A DNA stretch of 59,097 bases from NCBI GenBank assembly GCA_944381175.1, contig CALWKD010000008.1, positions 1 through 59,097 of the forward strand, given 5' to 3'. Source of the DNA: an uncultured Clostridia bacterium. GTDB taxonomy: Bacteria; Bacillota; Clostridia; Christensenellales; UBA1242. The notes beneath the pieces were generated by a model that searched no databases, had not been told where the DNA came from, and saw nothing but the letters and a program-made list of their open reading frames with translations. Shown here piece by piece: positions 53,688 through 59,097 of this stretch. A program made the translations under genes and the position numbers. Numbering within the stretch: the first letter of the stretch is position 1; each line of letters begins with the position of its first letter.

Positions 53688-55134
53688 TTTCTCTGCCTTC
53701 ATCTTTGAGCAGGGCGGAGAGTGTTTGTTTTTGAGTTGTTTCATTCTTATTTTCGACATTTTGTTCTTTGTGGTAAATGTAATCAAAGTAATCTTCTGCT
53801 TTTTTGTCAGTTGGATAATAAACGCTCGAAGCATTAAATGAATACACGATTGGATTTCCTTTTATGACTTCTCCGTTTTCATTTTGATAATAAAAATTTT
53901 TTATTGAAAATGAGAACTCCAAGATTTCATCACATTGGTCTGTGGAGATGTGGGCGTATGCATTGTGGATATTGTTGTTCATTTCCATATAAACGAAACC
54001 ATATTTTGAGGTTTCGTATTCCCATTCGTTTTCCATAATATCGCTGTAATATGACCTTGTGGAAATTTTGCACACACCATTTTCAAAAACCATATGGCTT
54101 TGTGTCCAACCAGAAGGGACTTCGTCTGGAAGTTCGCCAATCATAAACTTGCCTTTTCCAAAATTTGTGTCAAGAATTTCAAGATTTTCATCACTTTGTC
54201 CATAAGTTTCCGTGTAGTAAGATTGGATGTTTTCCAAAATCGCTCCTTCAAGAAGAAGAGTGTCCAGATTTTCGGAGAATTCTCCCAAATTTTCTTGGTA
54301 ACTGTTTGCATATTCAAAAAGTTCCTCTTTTGGAAGGTTTGTATCTCTGTAACAAGCAGTCAAAAACACGACATCGTCGTTTGTTAAAGTTCTTGGGGAG
54401 GCAAATTTTGAATACCCTTGCATAATTGTGTCTATGTTGGAATCTATTTCATAAGCGTCGGCTGCACCGAGTGCGTGCAAAAATTCGTGCTTGAAAGTTG
54501 TACTTAAAGCAACTGGAGAGGCGAGTGTATCTGAGTAAAATGTCATTTCTGTGTTCAACGCCTCAAGCCCATCGACCTCCTCTATCACCTCTTGATATCC
54601 TTTTCCCAAATGTGTCGTGGCAAGAGGAGTTTCATCCGTTGACTTAGATTTGTGTAGGTTTATATTGTAAGGATTTAATAGATCCTGTTCGGTCGGATTT
54701 TCGTTGAGTTCAAACTTGTATTTTGGATTTATAACTTCAAATATATTGTTGTATTCTTCAAGACTAATTGCGAAAATGTCCCTTTGGATTGGAGAAATCT
54801 CAAAATCAAGGTTGACTTTGATTGCCTCGCCGTTTCTTGGATAAACCGCTCTTTGATTCAAATACATCTCTTGTCCGTATGACTTGCCGTCAACATTATA
54901 TATGTCCTCTATGTCCTCAAGCAGTTCTTCGGTGGTTGGGAGAGAATATTCCACAGTGTAAATGGGTTTGAGGTCAGGTTCATTCTTTTCCACCTCGGAG
55001 GCAGGGGCACAACTTGTAAAAACAGATGCTGTGACGCACACAAGCCCCACAAGTTTCAGCATTTTTCCAAAATATAATTTGCAAACTCTTTGCTCTTTGA
55101 TAAGTCTCTTTTCTTGCTCAAAATCTTTTTTCAT
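53683..55134 (-). CDS. secreted lipoprotein with metzincin-like zinc protease motif
   Basis: The N-terminus has a lipoprotein signal: a hydrophobic stretch (LKLVGLVCVTASVF) before the lipobox FTSC with Cys42. Its unusually long basic n-region (residues 1-24) could also mean a start at Met25. HEFLHALGAAD at 216-226 matches the metzincin zinc site HExxHxxGxxD/H. The remaining 260 residues are unknown. Together these suggest an extracellular, membrane-anchored protease. The length is 483 aa; no ribosome site is seen before the ATG at 55134. Confidence 0.75.
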   Translation of the reverse strand: MKKDFEQEKRLIKEQRVCKLYFGKMLKLVGLVCVTASVFTSCAPASEVEKNEPDLKPIYTVEYSLPTTEELLEDIEDIYNVDGKSYGQEMYLNQRAVYPRNGEAIKVNLDFEISPIQRDIFAISLEEYNNIFEVINPKYKFELNENPTEQDLLNPYNINLHKSKSTDETPLATTHLGKGYQEVIEEVDGLEALNTEMTFYSDTLASPVALSTTFKHEFLHALGAADAYEIDSNIDTIMQGYSKFASPRTLTNDDVVFLTACYRDTNLPKEELFEYANSYQENLGEFSENLDTLLLEGAILENIQSYYTETYGQSDENLEILDTNFGKGKFMIGELPDEVPSGWTQSHMVFENGVCKISTRSYYSDIMENEWEYETSKYGFVYMEMNNNIHNAYAHISTDQCDEILEFSFSIKNFYYQNENGEVIKGNPIVYSFNASSVYYPTDKKAEDYFDYIYHKEQNVENKNETTQKQTLSALLKDEGRER

Positions 55135-55143
55135 AGCGAAATT

Positions 55144-55171
55144 ATTATAGCATACTGGGAAATTTTGTCAA
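55144..55171 (-). promoter_or_regulatory. promoter of the lipoprotein gene, leaderless type
   Basis: Minus strand: TTGACA (55166-55171), 16 bp, TATAAT (55144-55149), with 9 nt to the ATG. Confidence 0.7.
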
Positions 55172-55303
55172 GTAACGGTTTATTTTCTGATGATTAAAAT
55201 CGAATATTGAAAGGGGGAATTTTTGAGTTTTTTCGATTTTATTTCTCAATTTTCCAATTTTTCTTGGCTTTTGTTTAAAATTTTAAAAAATTTGCAAAAT
55301 TTC

Positions 55304-55332
55304 TTGACAAATCATAAAAATTATTATAGAAT
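55304..55332 (+). promoter_or_regulatory. promoter of the tRNA-Pro/tRNA-Met unit
   Basis: TTGACA (55304-55309), 17 bp, TAGAAT (55327-55332), 20 bp before tRNA-Pro. Confidence 0.7.
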
Positions 55333-55351
55333 GATTGAGCAATTATCATTT

Positions 55352-55427
55352 CGGGGTGTGGCTCAGTTGGTAGAGCGCGCGGTTTGGGACCGTGAGGTCG
55401 GGGGTTCGAGACCCTCCACCCCGACCA
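55352..55427 (+). tRNA. tRNA-Pro (anticodon TGG)
   Basis: CGGGGTG/CACCCCG acceptor, anticodon loop TTTGGGA (TGG), T arm GGGGGTTCGAGACCCTC, encoded CCA. No element copy follows. Confidence 0.95.
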
Positions 55428-55458
55428 GCAAACTTCGTGTTTGCAATGCAAGCATTTG

Positions 55459-55535
55459 GGGCCTTTAGCTCAGTTGGTTAGAGCGACCGGCTCATAACCG
55501 GTTGGTCCGCGGTTCGAGTCCGTGAAGGCCCACCA
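55459..55535 (+). tRNA. tRNA with anticodon CAT (Met or Ile2)
   Basis: GGGCCTT/AAGGCCC acceptor, anticodon stem-loop ACCGGCTCATAACCGGT, T arm, encoded CCA. The body resembles both elongator Met and the lysidine-modified Ile2 tRNA; it is not the initiator type. No element copy follows. DNA from 55536 to 55720 holds weak AT-rich hairpins only. Confidence 0.9.
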
Positions 55536-55721
55536 AAACTTTTCTGAGTTTTGAGGCAAAATTGACTGTTTGTTTTCCAAGTTGTGATTGGGTGCGAAAC
55601 ATTGCTTAAAAATTTGGATGTTTTGGTGTAAAAATTTCCCTATTATTAGGGGAGTTGAGGGACATTGCTCTTGGAAATTCTTTTTTTAGTGAGAAATTTG
55701 TCAATTTTTTATTTAAATTGC

Positions 55722-55751
55722 TTGCAAAAGTCTGAGATTTCGTGTTATACT
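55722..55751 (+). promoter_or_regulatory. promoter of the tRNA-Asp/tRNA-Phe unit
   Basis: TTGCAA (55722-55727), 18 bp, TATACT (55746-55751). Confidence 0.7.
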
Positions 55752-55779
55752 GCGAAAGTCTTGAGGTTTTAGACGACTT

Positions 55780-55856
55780 GGCCTGGTAGCTCAGTTGGTT
55801 AGAGCGCTAGCCTGTCACGCTAGAGGTCGAGGGTTCGAGCCCCTTCCAGGTCGCCA
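55780..55856 (+). tRNA. tRNA-Asp (anticodon GTC)
   Basis: GGCCTGG/CCAGGTC acceptor, anticodon loop CTGTCAC (GTC), T arm GAGGGTTCGAGCCCCTT, encoded CCA. Confidence 0.95.
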
Positions 55857-55860
55857 TTAT

Positions 55861-55936
55861 GCCCAGATAGCTCAGTCGGTAGAGCAAGGGACTGAAAATC
55901 CCTGTGTCGGTGGTTCGATTCCACCTTTGGGCACCA
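55861..55936 (+). tRNA. tRNA-Phe (anticodon GAA)
   Basis: GCCCAGA/TTTGGGC acceptor, anticodon loop CTGAAAA (GAA), T arm GGTGGTTCGATTCCACC, encoded CCA. Its 33 nt tail (55904-55936) is repeated at 56114-56146 and 56321-56353; 15 nt (55894-55908) recur inverted at 55982-55996 and 56190-56204. Confidence 0.95.
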
Positions 55937-56146
55937 GCACAATTTGTGCATATATGATGCTTAGGCGGAGAGTAGACTTAAGACACAGGGATTTTCCATT
56001 AAGGGCACCCGAAAATTTTAGTAAATTTTTGGGAGAGAGCGAAAATCAAAACAAGAAGCGGAAAAATTTGCGAAAAGCAAAGTTTGGAGCGGTGTGTTTT
56101 GAATTTGAGCGAAGTGTCGGTGGTTCGATTCCACCTTTGGGCACCA
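55937..56146 (+). mobile_element. tRNA-tail-duplicating element, copy C1 (tRNA-Phe)
   Basis: A 210 bp unit with the hairpin GCACAA/TTGTGC, the inverted copy GACACAGGGATTTTCC (55982-55997), the conserved hairpin CCCGAAAATTT/AAATTTTTGGG (56008-56032), GAGAGCGA and purine-rich DNA, ending with a 33 bp copy of the tRNA-Phe tail. The core 55982-56118 (137 bp) is bounded by GACAC/GTGTC. Confidence 0.72.
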
Positions 56147-56353
56147 GCACAAAAGTGCAAAGATATGACCAAACGGAGAATTGATATACGACACAGGGAT
56201 TTTCCATTAAGGGCACCCGAAAATTTTAGTAAATTTTTGGGAGAGAGCGAAAATCAAAACAAGAAGCGGAAAAATTTGCGAAGAGCAAAGTTTGGAGCGG
56301 TGTGTTTTGGATTTGAGCGAAGTGTCGGTGGTTCGATTCCACCTTTGGGCACC
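56147..56353 (+). mobile_element. tRNA-tail-duplicating element, copy C2 (tandem)
   Basis: A second unit of 207 bp follows C1 directly. Its core (56190-56325) is almost identical to C1, with two visible substitutions between the inverted copy and the tail. The part between CCA and the inverted copy differs in most positions but keeps a GCACAA..GTGC hairpin and CGGAGA. It ends with a third exact copy of the tRNA-Phe tail. Confidence 0.72.
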
Positions 56354-56408
56354 AAGTGCAAAAATGCAATCGACACCAAATCTCCTGCAAGAGAGGGTTA
56401 GTTTGCGT

Positions 56409-56436
56409 TTTGGCACCAGCACAAAAGTGCAAAGAT
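56409..56436 (+). repeat. remnant of a further element copy
   Basis: About 28 nt (TTTGGCACCAGCACAAAAGTGCAAAGATA region) match the tail/leader junction of unit C2 at 56137-56166, with one base missing. It suggests that a third unit was once present and was largely lost. Confidence 0.55.
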
Positions 56437-56497
56437 ACCAGATAGAAAAAGTTTTATTTTTTTGTTTGGGAAATTTGGCAAAGATTGGATTCAGTTT

Positions 56498-56582
56498 GGG
56501 TAGGTTGCAGAGCGGCCAAATGCAACGGACTGTAAATCCGTCGACTATGTCTTCGATGGTTCGAATCCATCCCTGCCCACCA
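56498..56582 (+). tRNA. tRNA-Tyr (anticodon GTA)
   Basis: GGGTAGG/CCTGCCC acceptor, anticodon loop CTGTAAA (GTA), long class II variable arm, T arm GATGGTTCGAATCCATC, encoded CCA. No element copy follows. Confidence 0.95.
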
Positions 56583-56615
56583 AGACTTTCAAATGTTCAA
56601 TTTTTGTCAATCAAT

Positions 56616-56690
56616 GCTGGCGTGGCTCAATGGTAGAGCAGCTGACTTGTAATCAGCAGGTTGAAGGTTCGATTCCTTTCGCCAGCTCCA
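56616..56690 (+). tRNA. tRNA-Thr (anticodon TGT)
   Basis: GCTGGCG/CGCCAGC acceptor, anticodon stem GCTGA/TCAGC with loop CTTGTAA (TGT), T arm GAAGGTTCGATTCCTTT, encoded CCA. Its last 39 nt (56652-56690) recur exactly at 56841-56879. Confidence 0.95.
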
Positions 56691-56879
56691 TTGAAATCGG
56701 GGTTTCCCGGTTTTTTTATTACACAAGTCAGCGCTGACTTGTAATATTACAAATTTTGCGAAACTTTATCGCAAAATTTTTATATAACATCGCCTCATCT
56801 TTCAAATCTTGCAAGCAGATTTGCCTTCTTCGGCTTCGTTATCAGCAGGTTGAAGGTTCGATTCCTTTCGCCAGCTCCA
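56691..56879 (+). mobile_element. tRNA-tail-duplicating element, divergent copy D (tRNA-Thr TGT)
   Basis: A 189 bp unit ending in an exact 39 bp copy of the tRNA from the anticodon stem to CCA. After the terminator (56696-56718) comes a palindrome made of an inverted (56718-56732) and a direct (56733-56745) copy of the tRNA stretch GCTGACTTGTAAT. A hairpin ATTTTGCG/CGCAAAAT with loop AAACTTTAT follows. The conserved CCCGAAA hairpin of copies A-C is absent, so D shares the layout but not the core. Confidence 0.6.
56696..56718 (+). terminator. terminator of tRNA-Thr (TGT)
   Basis: CGGG/CCCG with loop GTTT and T7, six nt after CCA and inside element D. Confidence 0.75.
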
Positions 56880-56889
56880 TTTACACAAT

Positions 56890-56942
56890 ATCTAGTATTT
56901 GTATCTTGTGACAAACACAATATATAGATACTAGATTTTTTT
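56890..56942 (+). terminator. terminator closing the tRNA array
   Basis: ATCTAGTAT (56890-56898) pairs with ATACTAGAT (56928-56936), followed by T6. It lies 11 nt after the duplicated tRNA-Thr tail. From 56943 to 57145 I see AT-rich DNA with a possible TAAAAT near 57122. Confidence 0.65.
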
Positions 56943-57145
56943 ATTTACAAAATTTGGTAAAAAAGTGGGGTCAAAAGTGGGGTCAAAATAAGCACAGTTT
57001 TCTTTGCCGATTTTAACTCATTCATTTAACTTGAAATTTTTTCCATTTATATATACAAAAAGTATCAAAATTTTATCTTAAATTTTAGGTGATTTATTTG
57101 GAAATCTTATCAAAGTGTTGTAAAATGTTTTGAAAGGGGTGGGAT

Positions 57146-58510
57146 ATGGTTAATGTTGCTATTGATGGATACACTGGAAGTGGAAAGTCCACATTAGTTA
57201 AACTTCTTGCGAAAAAACTTGACGGAAATTTCAGAGTTTTGGACACTGGTGCGATTTTCAGAAGTTTTGCTTACGCTTTCGACAAAGCGGGTTACAAGGA
57301 ACTTACACCCGAAAATATTGAGAAATTTTTGAGAAATGTTTCTCTCCATATAGAATTTATAGGGGACGACCAACACGTGTTTGTGAATGGCGAGGATGTC
57401 ACACCTTTTCTCCGAACCGAAAAAATAAGTGTTCTTTCTTCCAAAATTTCGGTTTTTCCAGAAGTTCGGGCAAAGTATCTTGTCATCGCTCAAAGTTTTG
57501 CAAAGGACAACGACTGCATTATGGAGGGAAGAGATATTGGAACGGTGGTTATGCCGAACGCCGATGTCAAAATTTTTCTCACCGCAAATGAAAATGTCAG
57601 GGCAAACAGAAGATTTGAAGAATTAAAAGATAAAAATGCTGACATAACTTTCGAGGAAGTTTTGAAAGACTTGCAGGAAAGAGATTATCGCGATACGCAC
57701 AAGGGAGACGCGTCGTTGCGTTACACTGAGGACAGCATTGTGGTCGACAACACCGAAATGACGCTGGAGCAAACCGCCGACTTTTGCTTGAATTTGATAA
57801 ACAAATTGATTGGAAGAAAAAAAGTCATAAACATCACAATTGACGGCTATGTTTGCAGTGGAAAAAGCACAATCGCAAAGGCTCTCGCAAAAAGACTCCA
57901 TTTCAGCGTTTTTGACACGGGTGCGATTTATCGTGCGATTGCTTGTGCGTTTGATTATATGCACTTTGACGAGGACAAAATTGACGAGAAATATATTTGC
58001 AAGTTCGCAAAACAAATCAATGTCAAAGCAAGTTTTATTGACGATGTTCAGCACGTGTTTGTAAATGGAATTGATTACACTTCAAAAATCCGAACTGAGA
58101 GAATCAGTGCACTTTCTGCCAAAATTTCTCCTTTTGAATGTATAAGAGAAAAAGTGCTCAAACTTCAAAGAGATTTTGCAAGGGAAAACAACATTGTTAT
58201 GGAAGGCAGAGACATAGGCAGTTTCGTTTTGCCAAACGCTGATTTCAAATTCTTCACAACCGCGGACGAAATGGTTAGGGCAAAGAGAAGATTTGACCAA
58301 CAACGTGCAATGGGGAATGATGTATCTTTTGAAGAGGTCTTGAAGGAACTTCACCAAAGAGATTACAACGACACTCACAGAGACCACGGCGAGTTGAAAA
58401 TGGTTGAGGACTCAATTCTTGTGGACACAACAAATCAAAGTTTGGAGCAAAGCGTGGAGTTTTGTTTGTCAAAGATTAAAGAAAAAATGCCAGATATAAA
58501 GGTTTATTGA
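57146..58510 (+). CDS. tandem cytidylate kinase (two Cmk domains in one chain)
   Basis: Each half (residues 1-225 and 226-454) is a full-length cytidylate kinase, which phosphorylates CMP and dCMP. P-loops are IDGYTGSGKST (6-16) and IDGYVCSGKST (232-242); both halves also have DTGAI(F/Y)R, the CMP-binding region RTE(K/R)IS, MEGRDIG and a lid RDYxDTH. The lid in the second half has DTHR as usual, while the first has DTHK and VDNTE, so the first may be altered in activity. Bacterial Cmk is normally ~220 aa and single. The ribosome site is AAGGGG; the ATG follows by 9 nt. Confidence 0.93.
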   Translation: MVNVAIDGYTGSGKSTLVKLLAKKLDGNFRVLDTGAIFRSFAYAFDKAGYKELTPENIEKFLRNVSLHIEFIGDDQHVFVNGEDVTPFLRTEKISVLSSKISVFPEVRAKYLVIAQSFAKDNDCIMEGRDIGTVVMPNADVKIFLTANENVRANRRFEELKDKNADITFEEVLKDLQERDYRDTHKGDASLRYTEDSIVVDNTEMTLEQTADFCLNLINKLIGRKKVINITIDGYVCSGKSTIAKALAKRLHFSVFDTGAIYRAIACAFDYMHFDEDKIDEKYICKFAKQINVKASFIDDVQHVFVNGIDYTSKIRTERISALSAKISPFECIREKVLKLQRDFARENNIVMEGRDIGSFVLPNADFKFFTTADEMVRAKRRFDQQRAMGNDVSFEEVLKELHQRDYNDTHRDHGELKMVEDSILVDTTNQSLEQSVEFCLSKIKEKMPDIKVY

Positions 58511-58701
58511 TTTTGAAAGGGGCGAGTAGATTCGCTCTTTTTTGTTGCTTTATTCAAAAAAACAGGGAGAGTGATTGCGATTGAGTTGTTTTTTTTCAAG
58601 TTTTTAATGGGTATTTAGCAAACACGAGGGGAGGTTGTTTGGTGGGGAAATAAAAAATATCGAAAAAAGTTGAAAAAAGATAAAAAATTTTTGAAAAAGT
58701 G

Positions 58702-58731
58702 TTGACAAAAGTTATTTGAATATAGTAAAAT
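58702..58731 (+). promoter_or_regulatory. promoter upstream of the structured RNA
   Basis: TTGACA (58702-58707), 18 bp, TAAAAT (58726-58731). Transcription should begin near 58738. Between 58511 and 58700 I see only AT-rich DNA and no gene. Confidence 0.6.
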
Positions 58732-58737
58732 ACCAAT

Positions 58738-59097
58738 GTCGCACAGCAAAGGGCGAAAGTCTTAAGTTGCGACCGATACTTGAAAATTAAATAGTTTATT
58801 TGAATTACACAACTTTACGTAATGTAAATGTCAATGTGAGTTATCGAGTTCAGGAAAAACTGGGGAAGCCTGATTTGTTCACAAAAGTGAGCGGGGCGGA
58901 ACCAAAAAAGCGCTAGTGTAAGCGCGAACTAATGATTAACCTAAGAACATATCCATATAGATATGTGAAGAATACTTTTCTCAAAACAATTTTCAATTTT
59001 GCGAAGTGTAGGACTTAGTCCGACGAGCATAAATTGAAAATCACAAACAGGGAAGAGGACTGGGAATGGAGAAACCGAAAACTTAGCGGTTAGAAAA
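58738..59097 (+). ncRNA. structured RNA, possible 5' part (domain I) of a group II intron
   Basis: The region has no long frame and many hairpins: GTCGCA/TGCGAC (58738-58743 with 58768-58773) closes a GAAA tetraloop stem, and GCGCTAGTGTAAGCGC and ACATATCC..ATATGT follow. Phrases such as AACTGGGGAAGCCTG, GAACTAATGATTAACC and GAGGACTGGGAATGG recall the D1-D4 part of bacterial group II introns, from memory and not a search. An intron-encoded reverse transcriptase would lie beyond the window. The 5' end does not show the GTGYG consensus, so the boundary is uncertain. Confidence 0.45.

Noticed and set aside
55904..56353. CRISPR array at tRNA-Phe
   Set aside because: The repeats are 33 bp but the intervening parts are ~175 bp and almost identical, and each repeat is a tRNA tail. 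No cas genes are near.
55795..56636. Plus- and minus-strand frames over the tRNA-Asp to tRNA-Tyr region
   Set aside because: They are translations of tRNA and element sequence; the repeats in the frames only mirror the DNA repeats.
58738..58800. Start of an rRNA operon (the string CTTGAAAATTAAATAG resembles 16S-23S spacers)
   Set aside because: The following 300 nt do not match the 5' end of 16S, 23S or 5S rRNA as I know them.

Overview
The window looks like a piece of chromosome from an uncultured, low-GC, endospore-forming member of the Bacillota (class Clostridia, probably gut-associated and anaerobic). The evidence is a full spoIIAA-spoIIAB-sigF operon, a gerA-type germinant receptor operon, the germination protease gpr next to rpsT, gerW, an oxygen-sensitive pyruvate formate-lyase system, and AT-rich intergenic DNA with sigma-A type promoters. 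No genus can be named from the sequence alone.

Layout. 1-1000: tRNA-Leu and tRNA-Cys (minus) and tRNA-Gly (plus), the last followed by a ~200 bp element ending in a copy of the tRNA 3' part. 1.2-6.8 kb: small hypothetical protein, GNAT, MFS transporter, ung, rpsT, gpr, murI and a membrane protein. 6.9-13.4 kb: DUF1846 protein, then DUF2953-gerW-dacF-rluB-flavoprotein-plsC. 13.5-16.7 kb: purB with a hypothetical gene, and an S1-domain protein. 16.9-20.5 kb: tRNA-Thr with a second element, then a scar holding a truncated ADP-ribosylglycohydrolase, a frameshifted GC-richer RHS/YD fragment and a short minus-strand ORF. 20.5-27.2 kb: regulator/MBL pair, xth, MarR-DegV, and an alcohol/aldehyde dehydrogenase operon. 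27.4-34.5 kb: pflA, thioredoxin-like protein, a pyruvate formate-lyase split into two polypeptides, enolase, a nucleoside hydrolase and a membrane protein. 34.7-39.5 kb: leuS and two envelope proteins. 39.5-43.3 kb: gerA operon. 43.4-47.9 kb: ftsH, a membrane protein and the L10 leader with rplJ-rplL. 48-55.1 kb: M16 peptidase, a second nucleoside hydrolase, spoIIA operon, a nucleoside hydrolase-phosphoesterase fusion, and a zinc-protease lipoprotein. 55.3-56.95 kb: six tRNAs, two carrying further copies of the element. 57.1-59.1 kb: a protein made of two cytidylate kinase domains, then a structured RNA that resembles the 5' part of a group II intron.

The most unusual signal is the tRNA-associated element. 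Four of the ten tRNAs (Gly, Thr-CGT, Phe, Thr-TGT) are followed by 189-210 bp that end in an exact copy of the tRNA from the variable loop (or anticodon stem) to CCA. In three of the four the unit also holds an inverted copy of the anticodon-arm/variable-loop segment. The inverted and direct copies overlap by exactly 5 nt and bound a core of 128-137 bp. The core holds an 11-12 bp hairpin with compensatory changes between copies and a G-U pair one position above the lower GC clamp. At tRNA-Phe the unit is in tandem. No integrase gene lies in or beside the units. I recognise no described family with this architecture.

Other points of interest are the bicistronic pyruvate formate-lyase with a free-standing glycyl-radical subunit, the tandem Cmk-Cmk kinase, the nucleoside hydrolase-metallophosphoesterase fusion, a set of genes whose -10 box lies only 6-10 nt before the start codon (leaderless mRNAs), and a GerAC protein without its lipid-anchor cysteine.
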